Program-made: the position numbers and the translations under genes
Shown here: positions 34,283-44,500 of the stretch, piece after piece
Position numbering within the stretch: the first letter of the stretch is position 1
Layout: each line of letters begins with the position of its first letter
DNA from: Myrica gale
Taxonomy: Eukaryota > Streptophyta > Magnoliopsida > Fagales > Myricaceae
Direction: 5' to 3'
Assembly: GCA_963930655.1 (NCBI GenBank)
Contig: OZ005610.1
Coordinates: forward strand, 12,157,001-12,221,000
Length of the DNA: 64,000 bases
The notes under the pieces: model-generated
What the model saw: only the letters and a program-made list of their open reading frames with translations
What the model was told of the DNA's origin: nothing
Database searches by the model: none

Positions 34283-34709
34283 GGAGAAAATACACTTTCC
34301 ACCATAAACTACCGGGTATGTGACATATTGCACTCTCCAACTATCAATATTTGACACTTTCCATCATAAACTAACAACTTTGACACATTGCACCCTTCAA
34401 CTACCAATGTTAGACATTTTCCATCCTAAACTACTCACTTTGACACATTGCATCCTACAACTACCAATGTTATACGCTTTCCACACACTTTCCGACAGTA
34501 ATACCTCAAAAATGTAGTGAATTGACAATAATATCTTCAATATATTCAAAGTGGGTCAAGGGCTTATTGTCATTTTAGTCTAAAATTTTGATAGAGGGTG
34601 ATAAGTGTCTAAAATTGGTAGTTAGAGGGTGCAATGTCTCAAATATAGTAGTTTAGGATGCAAAGTGTAAAACCTACGATAGTTCGTGGGTGGAAAATGT
34701 ATTTTCCCC
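34283..34709. mobile_element. Mutator-like MITE with perfect 9-bp target duplication
   Basis: The inverted ends are GG(A/G)GAAAATACA(C/T)TTTCCACC. The flanks TAAATTTTA at 34274-34282 and 34710-34718 are identical, a 9-bp duplication that is diagnostic for Mutator-like elements. The interior is repeats of TTGACACATTGCA and CTACCAATGTTA. There is no coding sequence. Confidence 0.88.
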
Positions 34710-35163
34710 TAAATTTTATTTGGGCATAGTAAATTGTACAACAATTTCTTAGTGACAAATAGTCAAATCTACACTTTTTTTCTAGGCCAATGACAAATCT
34801 ACTTGGATGTGTGGTTCTTGGCCCCGCAGTTCTCATTGATGTGTATTCACTCTCCTATAGGAAGATGTGAACCCCGAATCTCACATGGAGTGGGAGAAGA
34901 GAAGTAATGAGAGAAGGCTAGAATTACAATTGTGTTTAAGTCTTGATGTTTTCTGTTTTTAAAGAATTTTAAACAAAGTGTTTTTATTGAGTTGTTTTGA
35001 AGTTTTAAACTTGGATTATGTTATCAAGGATTATTTATTTTGTGTTAACTGATTTTTATCCTTAAAATTTCACAGATTTTCACTCATAGCAGTAACCCGT
35101 AATCGTCGGCCATCACTTCAATCCCACTGCCTACGACAATCTCCTTCAACAACCTAGGAAAAA

Positions 35164-35538
35164 GGGGTTTATTACACTTTGCACTCACATGGTTTGGGGT
35201 TCTGACACTTTGCACCATGTTCTTTTAATTTTGAAACATTTCACTCACGTGGCTCACTTGCCCATTTTGCCTTTTTATAAAAAAAAATCAATTACATTTT
35301 GCACTCACGTGGTTTGGGGGGTCTGACACCTTGCATCCCGTTCTTTTATTTTTGACACACTTTGCATCGTCTTATACACGTGGTTGACTTTTCTGTTCGA
35401 GATATCGAAAAAATTGACGGGAGGGTACAAAATTTCAAGACCCCCAAACTACATGGGTGAAATGTCTCAAAATTAAAAGAACGTGGTGCAAAGTGTCAAG
35501 ACCCCCAAACTACGTGTGAGTAAAGTGTAATTAACCCC
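35164..35538. mobile_element. Mutator-like MITE (TTTGCACC family)
   Basis: Inverted ends are GGGGTTTATTACACTTTGCA at left and the inverse (GAGTAAAGTGTAATTAACCCC) at right. The interior has several CACGTGGTTTGGGG and GACACTTTGCA phrases. No clear target duplication was found. Confidence 0.75.
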
Positions 35539-35660
35539 AAAAAAAGAGCAGGAATCATGCACAAAGTTCACACCAATTCCCTTCAGCCTAGAATATGTTC
35601 TTGTTTTGAAGATCCTCACGAATGGTATAAGAAAAGCATATGGGATTTGCGACTGTGAGA

Positions 35661-36062
35661 CTCACTCATATTTTCTCTTCCTACTATTTTTCCGTTACCT
35701 TTGGCTATCTCACCTACTCTCTCATCACCTCAAGTGGTCCCCTCCTCTTCACCTTTATCTCCATAGCCTGACACCCCACATAACACCACCGAAATACCTT
35801 CTCCAATTCTCCTATACCTTAGCCCCCCCCACCGCCTAAGATTTCCATGCGTGCCTCTCACAATATTCGACGTCCTAAGATTAGGACAGATGGAACAATC
35901 TCTTGGCCACCTCGTGCACATCTCTCTTCTCTACTTGAGGATAGGGGTTCACAGAAATTTTTAAAATTCAGAAAGCCCATATCCGAATCCGAAAATTTTG
36001 GATACTAGATTTCGAATCCGACTGTTTGATATCTGGCTGGGTCGGATGTTTGGGATATCAGA
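35661..36062 (+). repeat. Direct repeat copy A (copia tail plus hAT end)
   Basis: This segment matches 36491-36883 closely, at an offset of about 830. It holds the proline-rich region that follows the copia integrase and then, from 35942 (TAGGGGTTCAC), the left end of the hAT element described at 36785. The copy must therefore have formed after the hAT insertion. Confidence 0.8.
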
Positions 36063-36490
36063 TCGTATTTCTCAACAGAATGGCACGACATAGCGAAAAC
36101 ACGGACATATTGTTGAGATTGGCCTCACTCTTATGGCTCACGCGTCTGTCCCTCACAAATTTTGGCCTGACACCTTCAGCACACTGTCTACCTGATTAAC
36201 CACATGCCCTCTCCCACTTTAGGACGTCTCTCTCCTTATTTTTTACTTTATAACACCCAACCTGATTACCTTTTTCTCCGTACCTTTGGCTGCTCATGCT
36301 GACCTCATCTACGTGCCTATAACAACAACAAATTTCAACCTCGGTCCCTTCTATGTGCTTTCCTCGGGTACAGTTCTTTACACAAGGGGTATTTATGTCA
36401 CCATATTCCTAATGGTCGTACATATATATCTCCTCATGTCATTTTTGACGAAACAACCTTTCCTTTTAACACGTCTCATTCCTCTAGTAT

Positions 36491-36883
36491 CTCACCTACT
36501 CATATTTTGTCTCTTCCTACTATTTTGCCGTTACCTTTGGCTATCCCACCTACTCTCTCATCACCTCAAGTGGTCCCCTCCTCTACACCTTTATCTCCAC
36601 AGCCTGACACCCCACATAACTCCACCAAGATACCTTCTCCAATTCTCTCTCCTATACCTTAGCCCCCTCCCCCATTGCCTAAGATTTCCACGCGTGCCTC
36701 TCACAATATTCGGCGTCCAAAGATTAGGACAGATGGAACAATCTCTTGGTCACCTCGTGCACATCTCTCTTCTCTACCTGAGGATACGGGTTCACCGAAA
36801 TTTTCGGATTCGGAAAGCCCATATCCGAAACTGAATCCGACTGTTTGACATCTGGTTGGGTCGGATGTTTCGGATATTGGATT
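36491..36883 (+). repeat. Direct repeat copy B (copia tail plus hAT end)
   Basis: This is the counterpart of 35661-36062. Here the sequence continues into the rest of the hAT element. Confidence 0.8.
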
Positions 36884-37981
36884 GGATTCGAAGCTGGGCC
36901 TAATTTGGGCCACACGAATTTGAGCCTAAAATCTGCTTTTTTTTAACTTGTTTTTGGCTTTGCATCCTTATCATTTAGCGCCTATTTTTTTAAAGCTGTT
37001 ATTGGCTTTGCAACGTCATTATTTAGCTTGGACGTTGGATGGTTAGACCCATTTCTTTTGTTTTTGTTAAAAGTTGAAATGTTATATATTGAAAGTACTG
37101 ATACAAAACCACAAGGCAATAGCAAAAGAGAAGGAAAAAACCAAAATACAAGAAACGGTTGGACCCATTTGACTATTTGAGACAATGTGTTCTTTGCAAA
37201 AATTGTCCAGTAAAAATCATTTTCACAAATCAACTATATATTATAATATATAGAGATCACATGCAAATCGAACAAAAACAAATATACAAGTCTTCCACAC
37301 TTCTAAATTCTAATTAACAAAAATAACAAAATAAAAACAAAAATAAACACAAAGTCAATAACAAACGAACCAAAATGCAACCACTAAGTTAGTAAGTTAC
37401 ATTAAACAAAATGCCATTCCAAGTTTCCAACTACTAAAAAAAGCAATGCTTTCCAATAGTTTCCATCCTGTAGACAACGAATTAATGTTAGAACCTAGTC
37501 ACCTAGAGACTAGAAGTAAGATAGAAACTAGAAAGAAAAACAAATAAGATGAATATTTGAAGTAATATATTACTCACATGATGTCAGTACCACACAATGT
37601 GATAATGTCCAAATCAGAAAAGATAAACACATTTTTCAGCAACTATATATTTTTCAGCAAAGATATATTTTTCAGCTTAAGATAAACACATTTCCAGCAA
37701 AGATAAACACATTTTTCAAAAACTAAATATAACAAATCAAATAAATAAACAAACTATATATTTTTCAGCAACTACAGACGAGCCATAAACAGAAAAATGA
37801 AAAGAGTGTGGAAGCAGAGAAGTGAGATAAGAGAATAGCAGCATATATAAAATTAAAATAATTTAAAGATCCCCTGATGAAGGGCAAACTTCGTTAAACC
37901 AGCAATCGGCAATGAAAGCACAGCCAAACTGGTATCAACTTGTAAATGGTTTTAAAAGAAATAATTTAACATGATAAATTA

Positions 37982-38285
37982 AGGAGTAAAGTCACTTTGA
38001 GCCCTTAAACTATCAAGCAAATTAAAAATAGGACCCCAAACTATCAATCTTGACACATTGAGCCCACAAACTACCAAATTTTATCAAATCTCACCCTAAA
38101 CTGAAATCTGGCGATCAAAATAGTGTCATGTGGCTCAAATCTGACGATTTTGACCATCACATTTTAGGTCAGGGCGCAGATTGATAAAATTTTGTAGTTC
38201 GTGGGCTCGATGTGTCAAGATTGGTAGTTTGGGGCCCTATTTGTAATTTGCTTAATAGTTTAAGGGCTCAAAGTGACTTTTTTCC
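37982..38285. mobile_element. Mutator-like MITE with 8-bp target duplication
   Basis: Inverted ends: GGAGTAAAGTCACTTTGAGC at left and the inverse of GGAAAAAAGTCACTTTGAGC at right. The flanks ATAAATTA at 37974-37981 and 38286-38293 are identical. The interior has inverted arms with CAAACTATCAA and TTGACACATTGAGCCC. It is nested in the hAT element. Confidence 0.88.
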
Positions 38286-39619
38286 ATAAATTAATGACTA
38301 ATTCTGATATAAAATATATGTATAGTATAAAATCAGAAAAAATATATGTATAGCAAATCAGCAAGCCAATAAGCATTTGCTGAAAAATGTCCAACAACTC
38401 GTGAAGAAACCAATTCATGTAATACATTATACAACAACCCAAGAAACCAATTCATGAGCCAACAAGATATATATAGCAAATCAGCAAGCCAACAACCAAT
38501 AAACTAATTCAACAACTCAATCTCTAATCTACCATCTCCAACACAATAAAACCCAATAAACGAATTCAACAAGCTTTGTCCTCCAATCTCTATATAATTA
38601 TATTCATTAATAATTTCTAAAATATCAAAATATACACTGACCTGAGCAACGATGAACAACAAGGCAGCAAGGCAACAACCAACGCTCCAACAACAACACA
38701 CGTCAGTACGTCACACAATATCTACAATAACTTCAAATCATAATTTAGAATTTACAACAACAAGCAACACATGAAGCAAATGACCTGAGGTAGGCTACGA
38801 AGGATGAGGGCTGTGACTTCTTCTTTTTGCTGATGTTAGATGGTTCAGATCACCAACCTTAGAGGCACATGAAGCAAATTAATCCACAATCAACTTGACT
38901 GATCATTATATGTGCATTTACTTCGTACTAGAAAGAGAGAACGATTCAAAAATAAGGCAAACCTTTTTTTCCAAACAGAGCTCTGAAGGAAAAGGTGCAC
39001 ATAGAAATGCCTTCAGATTTCGCAATAGCATCCACCATCTCAAAGCCCACCTGTATAGAATTCGACCATGTTGTAAGTATAAAAACGATTGAGAGAGATA
39101 AAGGAGGGAGAGTAGCTTACATGGCAATATGTCACTCTTGACTCTACTAAGGAGCTGTCGACGGTGACTATCTAAGGAGCAAGAGGCTGCGAAATTGCAA
39201 GGAGACCGGTGATAGGTGATGATAAGGAGAACTGGCAAGTGGCAATGGCTAAGGGGGGGAGACGACAACGGCAATGTGCGAGACCTCACTGTTAAGTGTT
39301 AGGGTTATGTTTTTTTCGAAGGGGGCTGCGGGCTAGGACTTAGGAGTTGGGAGAGTGAAATTGAAAATGAGAAGGAGGTGGGTTGAAATTCGAAGAAAGG
39401 AGAAGGGCCAATGGGGAAGTTAAACGCGCGTTTAACTAAAACACAGTATTCGGGTCAGAGTCAGTGAAAAATTGATTTTTACCCGGATATCCGACTAAGA
39501 CCCAAATAAAAGTTTTTCTTACAAACACTATCTGACTCCGAATCTGGATCCGACTCCACTCGACCTAGTCGGGTCGAGACGGGTCGATGAGTAGGGTCAA
39601 GCGATTTTTGAACACCTCT
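38286..39619. other. hAT interior, right part
   Basis: AT-rich with small repeats (for example AGCAAATCAGCAAGCCAA near 38350 and 38475). No coding exon was recognised. Confidence 0.35.
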
Positions 39620-41075
39620 ACACGAGGAACCCACTTCTTTTGCCGAGGCTAACAAATTTCCTGAGTGGCGTCATGCGATGCAGCTTGAGTTTCAAGTTCT
39701 CCTTGACAATCACACCTGAAAATTGGTACCTCCCTCTACCTCTACTGACATTGTTGGTTGTATGTGGATTTTTAAGACTAAGAGGCGTGCTAATAGTTCT
39801 TTGGAGCGTAGGAAGGCATGCCTTATCGCAAAAGGCTACCATCAAGTTCCTGGGGTGGATTACACTGAGACATTTAGTCCCGTTGTCAAGCCTACTATGG
39901 TGCGCTTGGTTCTCTCTCTTGCGTTGTCTCTACTCAGTGGCCTATTCGCCAATTGGATATTCAAAAAGTTTTTCTTCATGGAGAAATCACAGAGACCGCT
40001 TTCATGAGTCAACCTTTTGGTTTCCATCATCCGGATTTTCAGACCACCTCTGTCATCTCCACAAGGCTCTATATGGTCTCAAACAGGCACCCCGTGCCTG
40101 GTTTCATCGCCTCAGTCGACGTCTTTTCGAGATTGGTTTTACTGCCTCACATTCTTATCTTCTTTGTCCAAATATGTTCGGCTAGCTCTCACCATGTTTG
40201 TTTTGGTCTACGTTGATGGCATTGTCATCACTGGGTCCCGTTCCTCTGTTGTCCAGCTGCTCATCACAACACTTGCCTCTGATTTTCCAGTCAAGGACCT
40301 CGGTGACCTCTTTTATTTCTTAGGCGTTGAAGTACACCTCTCCTCTACTGGTCTTATTTTATCATAAAAAAGTATATTCATGACCTTTAGAGATGGTCAA
40401 ATATGCTTTCTGCCAAACCAATTTCATCACCTATGACGTCCAACACTCAACTTTCTGCACATCTTGGTGATCTTTATTATGATGCAACAAGTACTAGAAG
40501 CATTGTTGGTGGCCTTCAATATCTCTCTTTCACTCGCTTGAATCTTGCGTTTGCTGTTAGTAAATTCTGCCAGTTAATCATGCACACTCCCAGGATTCCC
40601 CATATGCAAGACGTTAAACGCATCTTGCGTTATTTACGTCACACTTCACACTATGGGCTAGTGCTTCGCTTCTCCGATTCTCCCTCTCTCACGGCTTTCT
40701 CTGATGCCGATTGGGCCGGTTGCCCCACTGACCATTATGTTTTTTTGGGGCAACAACCTAATCTCTTAGAGTTCTCGTAAACAGCCCACGATGCTCATTC
40801 TAGCATCGAAGCGAAGTACAAATGTGTTGCTAATACCATTGCTGAGATTATCTGGGTTTAGTCTCTCCTTCGAGAATTTGATGTTTTTCTTCCCAAGCCT
40901 CCCATTTTACGGTGTGATAACTTGGGGCGACTTATCTCTTTGTGAATCATGTACTCCATTCCAGACCGAAACACATCGACATTGACGTTCATTTTGTCCA
41001 GGACCGTGTGGCCAATGACTCTCTCCTTGTTTCGTTCATCTCGAGTGCCAATCAGCTAGCAGATATTTTTAATTT

Positions 41076-41310
41076 CAATATTTTTGAATTATCATGTAAT
41101 TATGTTCTTAAATTTGGAACCATATTTTGAATTTCAAGTTCTTAAATTCATATAAGATTTTTGTGAGCTTTAATCCAAAATTTGAATTGTTTCAGTTTAA
41201 TTTGTTATATTTAATCCAAATCTTTTGACTTTTTTTAATCCATAAGTAATAAGTTGGTATGAGAATATGTAATTTCTTTCAAAATTTGAAAAAACTTCCT
41301 AATTAAAAGT

Positions 41311-41358
<48 letters not shown>

Positions 41359-41648
41359 GTTCAGTTCAAATAATTCAAATAATAAAATGAAATTCATTAA
41401 GTTCTTAAATTTGGAACCCATTTGAATTATACGGCCGATAGGGATAAAAAGAAAAAGAAAACAAAAATATGATCAAACTGTGTATTTAAATAAGAGCACA
41501 AATTTGTTTATTATTTATCTTTAAAACCAATTGTCTCGATCCACTAAATATTAAACAAACAAATTAATATCAAATAGACAGTAGCATAATCAAACCAAAC
41601 TAATATATATCTTAACAAATCAAACCCTAAAAGAACTATACTAATAAC
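41076..41648. other. Spacer between copia remnant and GDSL pseudogene
   Basis: AT-rich, includes a TA microsatellite. It should contain the 3' UTR of the former GDSL gene. Confidence 0.4.
41312..41355. repeat. (TA)n microsatellite, about 44 bp
   Basis: A run of about 22 TA units. Confidence 0.95.
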
Positions 41649-42433
41649 TTAAGCTCTCTTGTGGAGGGTGGCCAAAAACTTCAAATTGACTGGCCTAATC
41701 TGAGCACTGTGTCCTGACCATAACCCATTTGCAACGATCCTATAAGTATGCTCTGTCAGATGAAAAAGATCCCAGAACACGAACTCATCAGGGTTGTCAC
41801 AAACCTGGAAGGGGCCCCTACCACATTGCATCTGTCCCCTAAGAGCCCCAGCTCCATAGCAGGCATCATTTACGTCAAAGAAGCCTACCAAAAGACCACA
41901 AAATAGAAATTAATTAAGGCATAGGGTTCGATCGAAAAGAAAATTGGAAACACATCTAAAAGACATCTAAAAGGTCAGACGATTTACCATATTTCTGAGG
42001 ATGGAGTCTAATATGATGAATAGTGTTAAAGACTTCTCCATAGCTTAGAACTGCGCGAGGGTACCTCCTTTTCTTCCTATCTACTAACTTGTGCAAGCCA
42101 TGGTTGTATCTTTTTGCCATCGTGTTCATGGGTTCAAAGCATGTTTGTTGCGGTGCTCCTGGCAGCATAGCTCTAGCTGGAACACAACCAACGGGTCCAA
42201 GGGAAAACAAAGCAATCCGACGTGCACCAAGCAAGTAAATGTCGTCCACAAAACTTTGCACTTCGTAAAGCATGGTATCCACATAGGTTTCTGGTGTTTG
42301 TGAGGAAGTAGTTGAATATGTCGTTAGAACCGGCCTCAAGGAAGAACAATGAGTTTCCAATCAAATCTCTATCAATCTGGCCTTCCATCACCAATGATCG
42401 GAATTGTCGCAGCTGTAGTTCTAGTGACATGAC

Positions 42434-42997
42434 TGTTAGAATTATGTGTCCTCGATAACCAAATTGATTAATCTGGTCCTAATATCTCATATGGAATATA
42501 GTATGGTGGAAGGAATTAATTGTATGTAAAAGGGGCATATTTGCAATAATCTTAAATTTCAGGGGTCAATTACAATATGTTGATGGACTTGATTGTAATT
42601 AGTAGAAACCCTAATTGTATTAGAAGAAGAGTTCTTCAGTGTTATCCTGAAGCTGGAATTTGAGATCCCTAAGGATCCTATGTCTCATGCTCTTTCTAGG
42701 ATTTTTTCAAGGCCTATAAATATAATTGTTATATTCAAGGGGTTGGTCATCAGAACCTATTAGGGAAATCCCGATAACGAGAGAGTGACATAAATCCCTT
42801 AGGAGGCAACACATCTGAGTTGCTGTTCTGAATTGCTGGAGCTTTGGATTAGATTGTAAAATGGCTTAAGGTTTGTAGATTCCTATATTTCTCTCTAAGG
42901 TATGGAATCGAATCCGAAATTGTAATCATAATCTTGGTGGATGTTTTGTTGAAAACATGTTGTTTGTTTATAATTTAATTCTGCATATAAACTATCA
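42434..42997 (+). repeat. Left (5') LTR of the copia element
   Basis: 564 bases, TG...CA ends. It contains CTATAAATATAAT near 42713 as a likely TATA box for the element's transcript. Confidence 0.95.
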
Positions 42998-42998
42998 G

Positions 42999-43010
42999 TG
43001 GTATCGGAGC
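42999..43010 (+). promoter_or_regulatory. Primer binding site of the copia element
   Basis: TGGTATCGGAGC directly after the LTR differs at one base from TGGTATCAGAGC, the usual site paired with the 3' end of initiator Met-tRNA in plant copia elements. Confidence 0.85.
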
Positions 43011-43194
43011 TTAGGTTCACATGATTACAATTGTTGGATTATATGAACTTTGCTAAATTTTGATTGAGAATCAAAACCCAATGTTTTTTTTCAGATACTA
43101 TTCAAGTGAACAGTACATAATTTTATTAAACCCGATTAACTGTTCAAGTGTTGTTTTATAAAGAATTATGAATTGTTCATATTACGTCAGAAAT

Positions 43195-43880
43195 TTTTTT
43201 TCTCTTCAAAATATGGTCGGCGGCTATTAGGACGGCAGCCGCCACACCACTGGCCGGAGATGCGTCCGGTGGGACCAGACCAGCCTCTTGACCGGAACAG
43301 GTGGAGGTCCGGCAGTCATAAGGTCGTGGTCCACCACCAGCACACCCGTGTGAGACACGGGTGTGGAAGGGCTTTTTAGGCCCAAACAGCGGCAAGTCGC
43401 GCGGTAGCCACTGATGACAAGGCTGGCTAACGTCCGGCCTGGGACTGGCCGGACGTGGCCAGCCAGTGGCAAACGGCGGCCAGCACTGTCCTCTCTCTCG
43501 AATGCCTCAAGCGGCGCCCAGGGATGAGATCCCCGGGTCGCCCGCTTGGGCCAAACGAGTAGGGCATTTTTGCCCTACCCGACCCACTTACCCAGAAGCC
43601 TAGCCCAAACGTTGGGCTGGGTCATTATTTAAAAAAAAAGTGGGGTTGTTGGCACGGGCTGGGCCTTAATGGGCCAGCCCAAGGCAGCTCGGGCTGGACT
43701 AGGACCATAGGTTGGACCTGGGCCCGTAGCCCAGCCCAAGTCAGGGTTTGACCCGAACCATATATGCGGTACGGGTTTGACCCGGACCATGACCCATGAC
43801 CGGACCAGGTTGGACCCGGACCGGTGGTCAACAGGGTTGACCGGTTTGACCGGGTTCACCGACCCGGTTTGACCGGATTT
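43195..43880 (+). other. GC-rich leader segment of the copia element
   Basis: Between the primer site and gag lies a segment far richer in G and C than the rest of the element, full of GACCGG, GGGTTTGACC and GGCCAGCCC phrases. No gag-like frame is in it. It may be a structured leader or a captured sequence. Confidence 0.6.
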
Positions 43881-44500
43881 AAAAAAAATTTGGAAATTTG
43901 TGTTCCAATTTTTGGTGCTAAATAGGATTAATTAAAGTAATTTTTCCTATGGTCTCTATTATCAATTAATAGGAGTTTTACTTGATTAATTGGTTGAAAC
44001 CAAAATGGATAAAACCGATTTTAATTTTGTAAACTTTTCTTGTTTATCTCTTGGGAAGATAAGTGTTTACATCTTAGTGGGAGTGTCTTCTAAAATAGTG
44101 ACATAAATCACAAGTATTTGGAACACACTTAGATAATGGAATGCACAAACCAAATAAACGCTAGTGCTAAAATAGTACAAGACTGTTTATTTAGGTAGGC
44201 CAAAAGTAAATCGAGAATCACAAATATTTTAAAATATTTTGCATATGATGTAAATTTTGATGTATAGTAGCTATTAGCCTTTACAAGATGTGTACGATGA
44301 GTACCAAAATGGATTTGTTGTTGCATGTAAGGTAGAGGTTCTCGATACCCATTTAGAATGTTATAAATATAAATGTTATATTTTTCATTATTGTGATATA
44401 TGTGATATATCTATTTATTGTTCGGATGGGTGGTACCATTAGTTATTCAAAAACCTGAATCTAATGGAATTATATATGTGAATGATTTTGCAGATTCAAA

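Larger units (their letters stand above)
36785..39620. mobile_element. hAT-like element (2.8 kb) inserted in the copia gene
   Basis: The left end reads TACGGGTTCAC (TAGGGGTTCAC in the duplicate at 35942) and the right end is the inverse of TAGAGGTGTTCA. The flanks CCTGAGGA (36777-36784) and CACGAGGA (39621-39628) match at 6 of 8. Removing the element joins ...LPE to EEPTSFAEA..., restoring the expected copia reading order, which supports the boundaries. Both ends are rich in TCCGA/TCGGAT-like phrases. No transposase was seen. A Mutator-like MITE sits inside at 37982-38285. Confidence 0.7.
36063..41075 (+). pseudogene. Ruined Ty1/copia retrotransposon split by a hAT element
   Basis: Part 1 (36063-36784) has the end of the integrase (QQNGT, KHGHIVEIGLTLMAHASVP, GRLSPYFLLYNTQPDYLF) and the following region (GRTYISPHVIFDETTFPF, then a proline-rich tail). 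Part 2 (39621-41075) has reverse transcriptase ([58 protein letters not shown]) and RNase H (IVGGLQYLSFTRLNLAFAV, FSDADWAGCP). The catalytic YVDD is YVDG near 40210. There are several stops and frameshifts. No LTRs were recognised, nor gag or protease. The element is dead. Confidence 0.88.

Noticed and set aside
35606..36834. Leu- and His-rich frames in the copia region
   Set aside because: They are off-frame readings of the proline-rich post-integrase region; the frame with TYISPHVIFDETTFPF is the real one.
43173..43859. Several 68-81 residue frames in the copia leader
   Set aside because: They overlap in many frames within a GC-rich block where stops are rare; no family resemblance.
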